From NCBI RefSeq assembly GCF_026125785.1, contig NZ_JAHCKL010000011.1, forward strand, positions 58,477-122,476: a DNA stretch of 64,000 bases, given 5' to 3'. The notes beneath the pieces were generated by a model. The model saw only the letters and a program-made list of their open reading frames with translations, was not told where the DNA came from and searched no databases. How positions within the stretch are numbered: the first letter of the stretch is position 1; each line of letters opens with the position of its first letter. The stretch is from Hydrogenophaga sp. (GTDB lineage Bacteria; Pseudomonadota; Gammaproteobacteria; Burkholderiales; Burkholderiaceae_C). This document shows, piece by piece, positions 52,075 to 63,159 of the stretch. Position numbers and translations under genes: made by a program.

Positions 52075-52887
52075 TCAGGTGTGGTGCCAGAAGGGGGTGC
52101 CCATTACCGGTGTGCTGGGTTGTGCCTGCTGCTGTGGCTGCATGGCGCCAGCGCGAAAGGCCGCGCGGCCCGCCCGCACCGCGTCCGCGAAGGCGCCGGC
52201 CATGTCCACCGGCGATTGCGCCAGCGCCACGGCGGTGTTGAGCAGCACGGCGTCGAAGCCCCATTCCATCACGGTGCAGGCGTGCGAGGGCAGGCCCAGA
52301 CCGGCATCCACGATCAGGGGCACCTCCAGGCGTTCGCGCAGCAGGCGCATGGCATACGGGTTGACGGGTCCCTGGCCGGTGCCTATGGGCGCGGCCCACG
52401 GCATCACCGCCTGGCACCCGACGTCGACCAGGCGCTGGCACAGCACCAGGTCCTCGGTGCAGTACGGCAGGACCTTGAAGCCGTCGTCGATCAGTTGCCT
52501 GGCGCAGTCCACCAGGTTCAGCGTGTCGGGCTGCAGACTGTAGTCGTCGCCAATGAGCTCGAGCTTGATCCATTCGGTGCCGAACACCTCGCGCGCCATC
52601 TGCGCGGTGGTGATGACCTCCTGCGCCGTGTGGCAGCCGGCCGTGTTGGGCAGCACCGGCACGGCGAGCTCCTGCAACAGTGTCCAGAAGGCCGTGCCGG
52701 CCTCGGGCTGCGCCGCGCCCTGGCGGCGCAGCGAAGCGGTCAGCATGGCCGGTTGCGCCCGCTGCACGGCGGCGCGCAGCGTGGCCGGCGAGGGATAGCG
52801 CGACGTGCCCAGCAGCAGGCGGCTGGCGAAGACCTCCCCATAGAGCACCAGCGGGTCCTGGTGTGTGAGCGTGGGCGTCATGTCCAT
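52075..52887 (-). CDS. thiG: thiazole synthase
   Basis: A 270-residue enzyme that forms the thiazole phosphate of thiamine from deoxyxylulose phosphate, dehydroglycine and ThiS thiocarboxylate. The Schiff-base lysine is in TEWIKLELIGDD; NTAGCHTAQEV, VMPWAAPIGTGQGP and IVDAGLGLPSHA are family blocks. The tail after residue 245 (MQPQQQAQPSTPV) is low-complexity. It lies 9 bases after thiS. Confidence 0.95.
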   Translation of the reverse strand: MDMTPTLTHQDPLVLYGEVFASRLLLGTSRYPSPATLRAAVQRAQPAMLTASLRRQGAAQPEAGTAFWTLLQELAVPVLPNTAGCHTAQEVITTAQMAREVFGTEWIKLELIGDDYSLQPDTLNLVDCARQLIDDGFKVLPYCTEDLVLCQRLVDVGCQAVMPWAAPIGTGQGPVNPYAMRLLRERLEVPLIVDAGLGLPSHACTVMEWGFDAVLLNTAVALAQSPVDMAGAFADAVRAGRAAFRAGAMQPQQQAQPSTPVMGTPFWHHT

Positions 52888-52896
52888 GGCTTGTCC

Positions 52897-53094
52897 TCAG
52901 CCTCCGGTGATGGGGGCAATGATCTCGATGCGGTCACCCTCGTGCAGCAGATGCTGCGCGTGCTGGGTGCGGGGCACGAACTGCAGGTTGACGGCGGTGG
53001 CGAACACCGCGGGCGCTTCCCACAGGCGCACGGCGTCGGCCAGTGTCGCGCCCTCGGGCAGCTCGCGGGCCTGCTGGTTGATGAACACGTTCAT
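52897..53094 (-). CDS. thiS: sulfur carrier protein ThiS
   Basis: A 65-residue ubiquitin-fold sulfur carrier. It begins MNVFINQQARELPEGATLAD and ends in the required Gly-Gly (IEIIAPITGG), whose thiocarboxylate gives sulfur to the thiazole ring. Its ATG overlaps the thiO stop by four bases. Confidence 0.93.
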   Translation of the reverse strand: MNVFINQQARELPEGATLADAVRLWEAPAVFATAVNLQFVPRTQHAQHLLHEGDRIEIIAPITGG

Positions 53095-54191
53095 GTGGCG
53101 GATTCCGATCTGTGGACCGCGAGGCCGAGCGACTCGGCCAGCGGCGAATGGCCTTGGTCCATCACGTCGATCGCCGCGTCGAGCAGAGCCGGGGCGATCA
53201 TGAAGCCGTGGCGGTAGAGGCCGTTGATCGACATTCTGCGCGATGCTTCCAGCCGCAGCGCAGGCAGGTTGTCGGGCAGGGTCGGGCGCAACTGCACGCC
53301 CAGTTCGAGGATGCGGGCTTCGCCAAAGCCCGGGTGCACGGTGTACGCCGCGCTCAGCAGCTCCAGCGTGGAGCGCACGCTCGCCGGGCTGAGGTCGTCG
53401 GCCTCGATCTCGGTGGCGCCGATCACGAACACACCCTCCGGTTTGGGGGCGATGTAGAGGGGATAGCGCGGATGCACCAGGCGTGTGGGCCGCGAGAGCG
53501 TCACCTGCGGCGCGTGCACACGCGCCACTTCGCCGCGCACGCCGCGCAGGCCGTTCCATTGCGGCCGGGCACCCAGGCCGCGGCAATCGAACAGCCAGGC
53601 CTGCGGCCCTGGGTCCACCTCGGCCGGCGTGCGCGGCGCGTGCCAGTGCACCGTCACGCCCAGCACCGACATCTGATGGGCCAGTGCGGCGAGCAGCGCC
53701 CGGTTGTCGAGTTGGCCTTCGTCCGGCAGGTACAGGCCTTGCGCGAAGCGCTGCGCCAGCGCTGGCTCCAGCGCCGCGATGCCGCGGCCGTCCAGAGGCC
53801 TTGCCGACGGCAGCGACGGCAGGGCCGCGCAGGTGCGTGCGAGCTGGCCGGCAAAGCGTTCGGCCTCGGGTGCGTCCTGGCGGTGCCACAGCACCAATGT
53901 GCCCTCGCGTTGCAGGAAGACCGGTTGCGCCAACCCGGCGATCAGTTGTGGCCAGCGCGCGAGCGCGTGCTGGCCCATGCGCACGACATTGAGCTCGGTC
54001 ACGGCCGACTCGGCCAAGGGCGCGAGCATGGCGGCGGCCACACGGGCCGCCGCATGCTCGGCGTCGGGCCCTCCGGCGTCGAAGACCTCGACCTTTTGCC
54101 CGCGCTGCGCGAGTGCGCAGGCCAGCAGCCGACCCATGAGGCCGGCGCCCAGCACCACCGCATCGGGTCTGGCGGAACGGCGTGTGTTCAT
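53091..54191 (-). CDS. thiO: glycine oxidase ThiO (FAD-dependent)
   Basis: A 366-residue flavoprotein that oxidises glycine to dehydroglycine (iminoglycine) for the thiazole ring. The FAD motif is GAGLMG near residue 14, and VFVIGATEIEADD and YRHGFMIAPALLDAAID mark the DAO fold. Use of ThiO rather than ThiH implies aerobic thiazole synthesis. The ATG at 54191 is chosen; longer starts would run into thiD. It heads thiOSGE, 32 bases from the divergent thiD. Confidence 0.9.
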   Translation of the reverse strand: MNTRRSARPDAVVLGAGLMGRLLACALAQRGQKVEVFDAGGPDAEHAAARVAAAMLAPLAESAVTELNVVRMGQHALARWPQLIAGLAQPVFLQREGTLVLWHRQDAPEAERFAGQLARTCAALPSLPSARPLDGRGIAALEPALAQRFAQGLYLPDEGQLDNRALLAALAHQMSVLGVTVHWHAPRTPAEVDPGPQAWLFDCRGLGARPQWNGLRGVRGEVARVHAPQVTLSRPTRLVHPRYPLYIAPKPEGVFVIGATEIEADDLSPASVRSTLELLSAAYTVHPGFGEARILELGVQLRPTLPDNLPALRLEASRRMSINGLYRHGFMIAPALLDAAIDVMDQGHSPLAESLGLAVHRSESAT

Positions 54192-54223
54192 GCGTTTTCT
54201 CCGGCGCTGCCACAATGCGCGCC

Positions 54224-55078
54224 ATGACGTCCACGACAAAGCCCAACGAACCCCGGCGCTACACCCGCGTACTGTCCATCGCTGGATCCGACAGCGGCGG
54301 CGGGGCGGGCATACAGGCCGACCTCAAGACCTTCGCCGCGCTGGGTTGCTACGGCATGACCGCCATCACCGCACTGACCGCGCAGAACACGCTGGGCGTG
54401 CGCGGCATCCATGGTGTGCCGCCGGACATGCTCAAGGCCCAGCTGAGCGCGGTGTTCGACGACATCGGTGCCGATGCGGTCAAGATCGGCATGCTGCATG
54501 CGCCCGACATCGTGCGCACGGTGGCCTGGGCCTTGCGCCACTACCGCGTGCAGCGCGTGGTGCTGGACCCGGTGATGGTGGCCACCAGCGGCGACCGCCT
54601 GATCGCGCCGGAGACGGTGCAGGTGCTGGTGGACGAGCTGTTTCCGCTGGCCACGGTCGTCACGCCCAACCTGGACGAAGCCGCGCTGCTGGTGGGCCAT
54701 CCCATTGAGGACGCGCAGGCGCTGGAGACCGCCGCGCGCGACCTGCTGAAGCTGGGGGCACCGGCGGTGTTGCTCAAGGGCGGGCATCTGCCGGGCGACG
54801 AGGTGGCCGACCTGCTGGTCAGCGGGCCTGGGCCCGCGTTGCGCCTGGCCTCTCCGCGCATCGAGAGCCGCAACACGCACGGCACCGGCTGCACGCTGTC
54901 CTCGGCCATCGCCGCGCAACTCGCGCTGGGTGAGCCGCTGCCGCGCGCCGTCTCGCTCGCGCGCGACTACATCCTGCGCGCCATCGCCGAGGGCGCAGAC
55001 GTCCACACCGGCGCCGGGCACGGCCCGCTCAACCACGGCTTCGCGCCGCAGATCCAGTGCAAGCTGCCGCGCGGCTGA
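54224..55078 (+). CDS. thiD: hydroxymethylpyrimidine / phosphomethylpyrimidine kinase
   Basis: A 284-residue ribokinase-fold enzyme that phosphorylates HMP and HMP-P to the pyrophosphate used by ThiE. Visible are SIAGSDSGGGAGIQADLKT at the start, VLDPVMVATSGDRL, VVTPNLDEAALL and the anion-hole motif NTHGTGCTLSSA. The ATG at 54224 is used; 54215 is an alternative. It is divergent from thiO and convergent with the transporter gene. Confidence 0.93.
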   Translation: MTSTTKPNEPRRYTRVLSIAGSDSGGGAGIQADLKTFAALGCYGMTAITALTAQNTLGVRGIHGVPPDMLKAQLSAVFDDIGADAVKIGMLHAPDIVRTVAWALRHYRVQRVVLDPVMVATSGDRLIAPETVQVLVDELFPLATVVTPNLDEAALLVGHPIEDAQALETAARDLLKLGAPAVLLKGGHLPGDEVADLLVSGPGPALRLASPRIESRNTHGTGCTLSSAIAAQLALGEPLPRAVSLARDYILRAIAEGADVHTGAGHGPLNHGFAPQIQCKLPRG

Positions 55079-55101
55079 AAGGCGCTGCTGGCGCATCGGT
55101 C

Positions 55102-56412
55102 TCAGGCCCCGGCCGGCGCCATGCCGGCCGCGCCGCGTGACCGTGTGAGCGCGGCCAGCACGAAGGTCAGCGCCAGGGTGGGCAGGGCCGAACCCCATTG
55201 CGGCGCGAACTGCGCGAGCAGGTGGTAGGTGGCGATGCCCAGCACCCAGAGGCCGGCGGCACCCCAGTCCACGGAGCGGCGCACGCCCGGCAGGCCGCCG
55301 CCCAGGCGGCCCAGGATCACGCCGTACAGCGGCACGAACACCGAACTGAGCAGCAGCAGAAAAGGCTCCAGCGTGTGCATGGGCAGCAGCAGCGCGAACA
55401 GCGTGCACAGCGCGGCAAAACCCAGGCCGGCGCGGCGGATGCTCCAGCGCGGCCACAGGCTGTGCAGCGAGACCGCGCCCGAGTGCGCGTCGCCATACGC
55501 GTTGTCCATCTCGTCGAGCAGGATCAGGCCCAGCGCCACCAGGCCGCCTTGCGCCAGCAGCAGGGCGCCCACGAGCTGCGTGTCGGGCTCGACCGTGCTC
55601 ACCACCAGCACGCCCAGGGCGTAGCACCAGATGTTGGCCAGGGCATAGCCCATCCACGTTCCCCCCAGCGTGGTCGCGCTGCTGCGGCCATGGCGCGCGT
55701 AGTCGGCCACCAGTGGGAGCCAGGAGACCGGCATGGCGATCACCAGGTCCATGGCCGAGAACAGGCCCATGCCACTGCTGCCCGGCCGGTCCCAGAAGGC
55801 CTCCAGGCCTTGCGCCTGCAGGCGCGTGCCGAACTGCCAGGTCAGCCAGAGCAGCGACGCGATCACCAGTGGCAGCGCGAAGCGGCTGACGAAGCGGCGC
55901 ACCAGCGTGAGCATGGAACCCGCCATCAGCGCGAACAGCACACCGCCCCACAGCAGCGTGGCGAGCAGCTTGCCGCCCATGCCGTCGAGCAAGCCGCCAG
56001 GCTCGCTGCCCAGCGCCTGCTTCAGGATCGCCACCGTGCCCTCCTGCATGATGACCAGTTCGAAGGTGGCCCAGCCGATGAGCTGCGCGATGTTGAGCAG
56101 CACCGGCAGCCGCGCGAACGCGCTGCCGTAGGTCGCGTGCATCAGGCCCGCGCTGGCCAGGCCGGTGCGGCAGCCCAGGCGCGCGGTCCAGGCCAGCAGG
56201 CCGGCGCCGATCAGCGAGCCCAGCACGATGGCCACCAGCGCGTCGCGCGTGCCGACCGCCGGCACCAGGTAGGCGCCGATCTGCATCACCAGCAGACCGG
56301 TGCCCAGGCTGAACCACAGCGCGGCGTGCTCGTGGAAATGGAAGACCCGGTCGCCTTGTGCGACGGGGGTGAGGGCCAGGTTGGCCGGTGAACGGGACGT
56401 GTCGGATGCCAT
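55102..56412 (-). CDS. cytX: CytX-type hydroxymethylpyrimidine/cytosine permease
   Basis: A 436-residue inner-membrane transporter of the NCS1 (cytosine/purine permease) family with about 12 hydrophobic segments. The N-terminus has FHFHEHAALWFSLGTGLLVMQIGAYL, and LDEMDNAYGDAHSGAVSLHS lies later. The thiamine riboswitch in front of it identifies it as a probable HMP importer. The ATG at 56412 follows GGAGC at a good distance; the in-frame TTG at 56430 is less likely. A GGCCGGC-GCCAT-GCCGGCC hairpin (55111-55129) lies in its last codons. Confidence 0.88.
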   Translation of the reverse strand: MASDTSRSPANLALTPVAQGDRVFHFHEHAALWFSLGTGLLVMQIGAYLVPAVGTRDALVAIVLGSLIGAGLLAWTARLGCRTGLASAGLMHATYGSAFARLPVLLNIAQLIGWATFELVIMQEGTVAILKQALGSEPGGLLDGMGGKLLATLLWGGVLFALMAGSMLTLVRRFVSRFALPLVIASLLWLTWQFGTRLQAQGLEAFWDRPGSSGMGLFSAMDLVIAMPVSWLPLVADYARHGRSSATTLGGTWMGYALANIWCYALGVLVVSTVEPDTQLVGALLLAQGGLVALGLILLDEMDNAYGDAHSGAVSLHSLWPRWSIRRAGLGFAALCTLFALLLPMHTLEPFLLLLSSVFVPLYGVILGRLGGGLPGVRRSVDWGAAGLWVLGIATYHLLAQFAPQWGSALPTLALTFVLAALTRSRGAAGMAPAGA

Positions 56413-56496
56413 CGGTTTGCTCCAAGCCAAGTTGAAGCAGGTGGGCGGGGCCGGCGCCGCGCCACGGCCTGGACGGCGATGGCATGGATCCGGCCT

Positions 56497-56577
56497 GCTT
56501 CCCTGCGCGAGGATTACCTCAATCAGGTTCGAAGGGACTCTCTCAGTCGCGGCTTTTCAGTCGCAACACCCCTAGCG
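56497..56577 (-). promoter_or_regulatory. TPP riboswitch (THI element)
   Basis: Read on the minus strand, the conserved TPP aptamer blocks appear in order: TAGGGGTG, CTGAGA, a CCCTT stretch, GAACCTGAT, then GGTAAT and CGCGCAGGGAAG, which closes the outer stem. It lies about 85 bases before the cytX start. Rising thiamine pyrophosphate should shut off the transporter. No second copy was seen before thiO or thiD. Confidence 0.93.
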
Positions 56578-56624
56578 GATGCGCCTTGCGGCGTGGGCGT
56601 GAGTATACGTTCGCGCCGCAGGCG

Positions 56625-57566
56625 TCAGCCGGCGGGCACCAGGCGCATGAAGCGGCCGTACTTGTCGGCCAGGTACCCTTCGGCGCGCTCCAGCATGAAG
56701 TAGCGGAAGGACTCGGCCGCGGGAGACAGCAGCTTGGAGAGTGTGTGCACCACGTTCCAGGCGCGCACGATGGGCGTGCCTTCCACGTCCAGCACCGCGA
56801 TGAGCTGGTGTTCCAGCTCCAGGCCTATGGTGTGCAGAGAGAGAAAGCTGATGCCCATGCCGGCCATGACCGCCTGCTTGATGGTCTCGTTGCTGGACAT
56901 CTCCATCACCACGCGCGGCTCCAGCCGTGTGCGCTCCAGGAATTTCTCCAACGCCGCGCGTGTGCCTGAGCCGCGTTCGCGCAGGATGAAACCATAGGGC
57001 CGCAACGACTCGACGGAGGGGTGGCCGACCCGCAGCAGGGGATGGTCGGTGGGCGCGACGAAGACGTGCGGATGGGCGGCGAAAGGCTCGGCCCGCGTAG
57101 CCAGTTCGGTAGGCGGGCGACCCATGATGGCGATGTCCACCTCATTGCCTTGCAGCATCTTCAGCAACTGTTCCCGGTTGCCCACCTGCAAGCGGATTTC
57201 GATGCCCTCGTGCTCGTGCTGGAACTCCGCCAGCAGGCGCGGCATGAAGTACTTGGCGGTGCTCACCATGCCAATGGTCAGCGTGCCGGTCTCCAGGCGT
57301 TGCAGGCGCGCGGCAGCGTCCTCGGCGTCCTTGAGCGTGGACAGCACCTTGCGCGCGTAGACCAGCATGTACTCGCCCGCGGTGGTCAGCGCCACCTGGC
57401 GGCCCCGCCGGTCGAACAGCGGCAGGCCCACGTGCCCTTCCAACTCCTTGATCTGCATGGTCACCGCCGGTGGCGTGAGGTGCAGCACCTCGGCCGCGCG
57501 GGCAAAGCTGAGGTGGCGGGCGACCTCGTTGAACACGCGGAGCTGGCGGAAGGTGGCGTTTTTCAT
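56625..57566 (-). CDS. cbbR: LysR-type regulator, CbbR-like (second copy)
   Basis: A 313-residue LysR-type protein similar in layout to the CbbR at 35862-36782, with the helix-turn-helix in FRQLRVFNEVARHLSFARAAEVLHLTPPAVTMQIKELE and the CbbR-like block MVSTAKYFMPRLLAEFQHEHEGIEIRLQVGNREQLL. It is divergent from the cbbY-led Calvin operon, and the 73-base gap holds an inverted repeat. The two CbbR proteins clearly differ in sequence, so they may sense different signals. Confidence 0.92.
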   Translation of the reverse strand: MKNATFRQLRVFNEVARHLSFARAAEVLHLTPPAVTMQIKELEGHVGLPLFDRRGRQVALTTAGEYMLVYARKVLSTLKDAEDAAARLQRLETGTLTIGMVSTAKYFMPRLLAEFQHEHEGIEIRLQVGNREQLLKMLQGNEVDIAIMGRPPTELATRAEPFAAHPHVFVAPTDHPLLRVGHPSVESLRPYGFILRERGSGTRAALEKFLERTRLEPRVVMEMSSNETIKQAVMAGMGISFLSLHTIGLELEHQLIAVLDVEGTPIVRAWNVVHTLSKLLSPAAESFRYFMLERAEGYLADKYGRFMRLVPAG

Positions 57567-57594
57567 TCAGGTTTTGCTTAATCAAAAACCAATG
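57564..57594. promoter_or_regulatory. candidate CbbR operator before cbbY
   Basis: An AT-rich inverted repeat: CATT, then GGTTTTG at 57570-57576, and CAAAAACC followed by AATG at 57583-57594. The core TTG-CTTAAT-CAA fits the LysR T-N11-A pattern. It sits just after the second cbbR start and upstream of cbbY. Binding is inferred. Confidence 0.55.
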
Positions 57595-57639
57595 AATCGT
57601 GAATTTACCTTATCTGAATCCCTGCCTACAGTGCCTCGC

Positions 57640-58350
57640 ATGCTCGACGCCCTGATCTTTGATGTGGATGGAACCCTGGCCGACACCGAAAGCGTGCACC
57701 TGGCCGCGTTCAACCATGCCTTCGAGCAGGAGGGCCTGGACTGGCGCTGGGACCCTGCCCTTTACACCCGCCTGCTGGAGATCTCCGGCGGCAAGGAGCG
57801 GCTGCTGCACCACTGGCGCAGCGTGCGGCCGGCCGTGACGGAACTGGATGCCGGCGCGGTGCAGGCGACGGTGAACCGCCTGCACGAGCTCAAGACGGCG
57901 TACTACGAGAACGCCGTGGCCGCCGGTGCGGTGTCGCTGCGAGTGGGGGTGCTGCCGTTGCTGGAGGAAGCGCGCTCCCTGGGCCTGCAACTGGCCATCG
58001 CCACCACCACCTCGCCGGTCAACATCGCCGCCCTGCTGCGCCGCGCCATGGGGCCGGACTGGCGCAGCCATTTCCTCGCGGTGGGCGATGCCTCCTCTGC
58101 GCCGCTGAAGAAGCCGCACCCGCAGGTCTACCGCCAGGTGCTGGCCGGCATGGGCTTCGACGCTGCGCGCTGCCTGGCTTTCGAGGACTCGTCCAATGGC
58201 CTGCGCGCGGCCACCGCCGCCGGGCTGCGCACGGTGGTCACGCCCACCGCCTACACCGCCCACCACGACTTCGGCGGCGCGCTGCGCGTGTTGCCCGATC
58301 TCTCCTCGGTGACCGTCGATCGCCTGCGCGAGTGGGTCCGCCGCCCCTGA
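57640..58350 (+). CDS. cbbY: HAD-family phosphatase CbbY
   Basis: A 236-residue HAD hydrolase that dephosphorylates xylulose 1,5-bisphosphate, a RuBisCO inhibitor. Motif I is [10 protein letters not shown] with its two aspartates; [12 protein letters not shown] and [14 protein letters not shown] are motifs III and IV. The ATG at 57640 starts [11 protein letters not shown]; a GTG at 57631 is possible. It is the first gene of the regeneration operon and ends 13 bases before rpe. Confidence 0.9.
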   Translation: MLDALIFDVDGTLADTESVHLAAFNHAFEQEGLDWRWDPALYTRLLEISGGKERLLHHWRSVRPAVTELDAGAVQATVNRLHELKTAYYENAVAAGAVSLRVGVLPLLEEARSLGLQLAIATTTSPVNIAALLRRAMGPDWRSHFLAVGDASSAPLKKPHPQVYRQVLAGMGFDAARCLAFEDSSNGLRAATAAGLRTVVTPTAYTAHHDFGGALRVLPDLSSVTVDRLREWVRRP

Positions 58351-58363
58351 GCCCATCACCACC

Positions 58364-59053
58364 ATGAACCCCATCCGCCTTGCGCCCTCCCTGCTGTCCG
58401 CCGACTTCGCCCGCCTGGGCGAGGAGGTGCGCGCCATCGAAGCCGCGGGAGCCGACCTGGTGCATTTCGACGTGATGGACAACCACTACGTGCCCAACCT
58501 CACCATGGGCCCCATGGTGTGCGAGGCGATCCGGCCGCATGTGCGCATTCCCATCGATGTGCACCTGATGGTGGAACCGGTGGACGCGCTGATCCCGCTC
58601 TTCGCCAAGGCCGGCGCCAACCTCATTACGTTCCACCCCGAGGCCAGCCGCCACGTGGACCGCAGCCTGCAGCTCATCCGCGACCACGGGTGCAAGGCCG
58701 GCCTGGCGTTCAACCCGGCCACGCCACTGGGCTACATGGAGCATGCGATGGACAAGCTCGACCTGGTGTTGCTCATGGGCGTGAACCCGGGTTTTGGCGG
58801 GCAGCGTTTCATCGGCTCCACGCTGCTCAAGCTGGCCGAAGCGCGCCGGCGCATCGACGCGCACCATGCGCGCGGCGGGCAGCCGGTGTGGCTGGAGGTC
58901 GATGGGGGCGTGAAGCTGGACAACATCGCCGCCATCGTGCAGGCCGGGGCCGACACGCTGGTCGCAGGCAGCGCCGTGTTCGGCGCGCCGGACAACGACG
59001 GCGGCTACCACACGGTGATGCGGCTGCTGCGCGAGCACGCACGCGGCGCCTGA
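58364..59053 (+). CDS. rpe: ribulose-phosphate 3-epimerase (CbbE)
   Basis: A 229-residue TIM-barrel enzyme interconverting ribulose 5-phosphate and xylulose 5-phosphate. Visible are [17 protein letters not shown] at the start, [17 protein letters not shown] with a metal-binding histidine and aspartate, [21 protein letters not shown] and [10 protein letters not shown]. Here it serves the Calvin cycle as CbbE and also the pentose phosphate pathway. Confidence 0.95.
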   Translation: MNPIRLAPSLLSADFARLGEEVRAIEAAGADLVHFDVMDNHYVPNLTMGPMVCEAIRPHVRIPIDVHLMVEPVDALIPLFAKAGANLITFHPEASRHVDRSLQLIRDHGCKAGLAFNPATPLGYMEHAMDKLDLVLLMGVNPGFGGQRFIGSTLLKLAEARRRIDAHHARGGQPVWLEVDGGVKLDNIAAIVQAGADTLVAGSAVFGAPDNDGGYHTVMRLLREHARGA

Positions 59054-59103
59054 CGCCCAGCCCGGACAGTTTCCATTTCATCCCATCCAGCCCGAGGTCC
59101 GCC

Positions 59104-60204
59104 ATGCCCTTGTCCAGACGCACCACCCTGACACAGTTCCTGATCGAGGAACGCCGCCGTTTTCCAGACGCCAGCGGTGATTTCAACGCGCTCATCCTCG
59201 ATGTCGCCTTGGCCTGCAAGGCGATCGCGCGCAGTGTGGCGTTCGGTGAACTCGGCGGCGTGCTGGGTGGCCACGCCGCCGCCGAGGGTGGCGCCGTCAA
59301 CGTGCAGGGCGAGACCCAGCAGAAGCTGGATGTGCTCAGCAACGAGGTGTTCATCCGCATGAACGAGTGGGGCGGTCATCTGGCCGGCATGGCCTCGGAG
59401 GAGATGGCCGCGCCGCGCCAGATCCCGGCGCAATACCCGCGCGGCAAGTACCTGCTGGTGTTCGACCCGCTGGACGGTTCCAGCAACATCGACGTCAATG
59501 TTTCGGTCGGCAGCGTCTTCTCCGTGTTGCGCGCCCCGCACGACGCGATCGAGCAAGGCCGCGACGTGAGCGAGGCCGATTTTCTGCAGCCCGGCAGCCA
59601 GCAGGTGGCCGCCGGCTACGCGCTCTACGGGCCCACCACCATGCTCATTCTCACCGTGGGCAACGGCGTCAACGGCTTCACGCTGGACCCCAACCTGGGC
59701 GAATTCATGCTGACGCATCCAGGGCTTCGGGTACCCGCCGAGACGCAGGAGTTCGCCATCAACGCCTCCAACAGCCGCTTCTGGGAAACCCCGGTGAAGC
59801 GGTATGTGGACGAGTGCCTGGCGGGCAAGACCGGGCCGCGCGGCAAGGACTTCAACATGCGCTGGATCGCCAGCATGGTGGCCGAGGCGCACCGCATCCT
59901 GATGCGCGGCGGCGTCTTCATGTACCCGCGCGACACCAAGGACCCTGGCAAGCCGGGCCGCCTGCGGTTGCTGTACGAAGCCAACCCGATCGCCATGGTG
60001 ATGGAGCAGGCCGGCGGGCGCGCCAGCACCGGGCGCGAGCCCATGCTGGGTGTCGTGCCCACGGCGCTGCACCAGCGGATCGGCCTGGTGTTCGGTTCGC
60101 GCAGCGAGGTCGAGCGCATAGAGCGCTACCACGCCGAACCTCAGCCCTGCAAGGATCCGGCCAATCCGCTGTTCGCCGAACGCAGCCTGTTCCGCGCCGC
60201 CTAG
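59104..60204 (+). CDS. fbp: fructose-1,6-bisphosphatase class 1 (CbbF)
   Basis: A 366-residue metal-dependent phosphatase acting on fructose 1,6-bisphosphate, and in the Calvin cycle often on sedoheptulose 1,7-bisphosphate too. Visible are [15 protein letters not shown], the metal site [19 protein letters not shown], and [15 protein letters not shown]. The ATG at 59104 follows CGAGGTCCGCC. It is 50 bases after rpe. The 72-base gap after it carries a dispersed repeat. Confidence 0.95.
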   Translation: MPLSRRTTLTQFLIEERRRFPDASGDFNALILDVALACKAIARSVAFGELGGVLGGHAAAEGGAVNVQGETQQKLDVLSNEVFIRMNEWGGHLAGMASEEMAAPRQIPAQYPRGKYLLVFDPLDGSSNIDVNVSVGSVFSVLRAPHDAIEQGRDVSEADFLQPGSQQVAAGYALYGPTTMLILTVGNGVNGFTLDPNLGEFMLTHPGLRVPAETQEFAINASNSRFWETPVKRYVDECLAGKTGPRGKDFNMRWIASMVAEAHRILMRGGVFMYPRDTKDPGKPGRLRLLYEANPIAMVMEQAGGRASTGREPMLGVVPTALHQRIGLVFGSRSEVERIERYHAEPQPCKDPANPLFAERSLFRAA

Positions 60205-60213
60205 CGCGCGAGG

Positions 60214-60237
60214 CTTCGACAGGCTCAGCCCGAACGG
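60214..60237. repeat. dispersed repeat unit inside the Calvin operon
   Basis: CTTCGACAGGCTCAGCCCGA followed by ACGG: an exact copy of the unit at 12380-12403 inside xdhB, here in the fbp-prk gap. The unit carries short inverted parts (CTTCG...CGAA-like) and is the kind of short intergenic repeat common in this group of bacteria. Confidence 0.8.
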
Positions 60238-60276
60238 ACACCCACAGCGCTCAACGCACCAGGCAGAACGACGACC

Positions 60277-61143
60277 ATGTCCACGCAACACCCCATCATC
60301 GCCATCACCGGATCATCCGGCGCCGGCACGTCCACCGTGACGCGCACCTTCCAGAACATCTTTCGCCGCGAAGGTGTGCGCGCCGCCATCATCGAGGGCG
60401 ACAGCTACCACCGCTACGACCGCCTGGCCATGAAGCGCCAGGCCGCCGAGGCGGAGAAGACGGGCAACCAGCACTTCAGCCATTTCGGTGCCGAGGCCAA
60501 CCTGTTCGAGGAAATCGAAAGCCTGTTCCGCACCTACAGCCAGAACGGCACCGGACGCAGCCGCAAGTACCTGCACAACGCCGAAGAGGCCGCGCCCTAC
60601 GGGCAGGAGCCCGGCACCTTCACCGCCTGGGAGCCGCTGCCGGCCGGCACCGACATGCTGTTCTACGAAGGGCTTCACGGCGCGGTGGTCACGCCGCAGG
60701 TGAACGTGGCCCAGTACCCGGATCTGCTGGTCGGCGTGGTGCCGGTGATCAACCTGGAGTGGATCCAGAAGCTCTGGCGCGACAAGAACATGCGCGGCTA
60801 CAGCGCGGATGCGGTGACCGACACCATCCTGCGGCGCATGCCGGACTATGTGAACCACATCTGTCCGCAGTTCCAGCACACGCACGTCAATTTCCAGCGG
60901 GTGCCCATGGTCGACACCAGCAACCCCTTCATCGCCCGCGACGTGCCCACCGCCGACGAAAGCATGGTGGTGATCCGCTTCGCGCAGCCCAAGGGCATCG
61001 ACTTCCAGTACCTGCTCAACATGATCCACGACTCCTGGATGAGCCGGGCCAACACCATCGTGGTGCCCGGCGGCAAGATGGAACTGGCCATGCAGCTGAT
61101 CTTCACGCCCTTCATCTGGCGAATGATGGAAAGGAAGAAGTGA
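60277..61143 (+). CDS. prk: phosphoribulokinase (CbbP)
   Basis: A 288-residue type I phosphoribulokinase that makes ribulose 1,5-bisphosphate, the RuBisCO substrate. The P-loop is GSSGAGTSTV near residue 12; IIEGDSYHRYDR, FYEGLHGAV and LRRMPDYVNHICPQF are family blocks. The length matches other proteobacterial enzymes of this type (about 290). Transketolase follows after 3 bases. Confidence 0.96.
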   Translation: MSTQHPIIAITGSSGAGTSTVTRTFQNIFRREGVRAAIIEGDSYHRYDRLAMKRQAAEAEKTGNQHFSHFGAEANLFEEIESLFRTYSQNGTGRSRKYLHNAEEAAPYGQEPGTFTAWEPLPAGTDMLFYEGLHGAVVTPQVNVAQYPDLLVGVVPVINLEWIQKLWRDKNMRGYSADAVTDTILRRMPDYVNHICPQFQHTHVNFQRVPMVDTSNPFIARDVPTADESMVVIRFAQPKGIDFQYLLNMIHDSWMSRANTIVVPGGKMELAMQLIFTPFIWRMMERKK

Positions 61144-61146
61144 CCT

Positions 61147-63155
<2,009 letters not shown>

Positions 63156-63159
<4 letters not shown>

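Noticed and set aside
54192-54223. A second TPP riboswitch between thiO and thiD
   Set aside because: The gap is only 32 bases and holds none of the conserved aptamer blocks.
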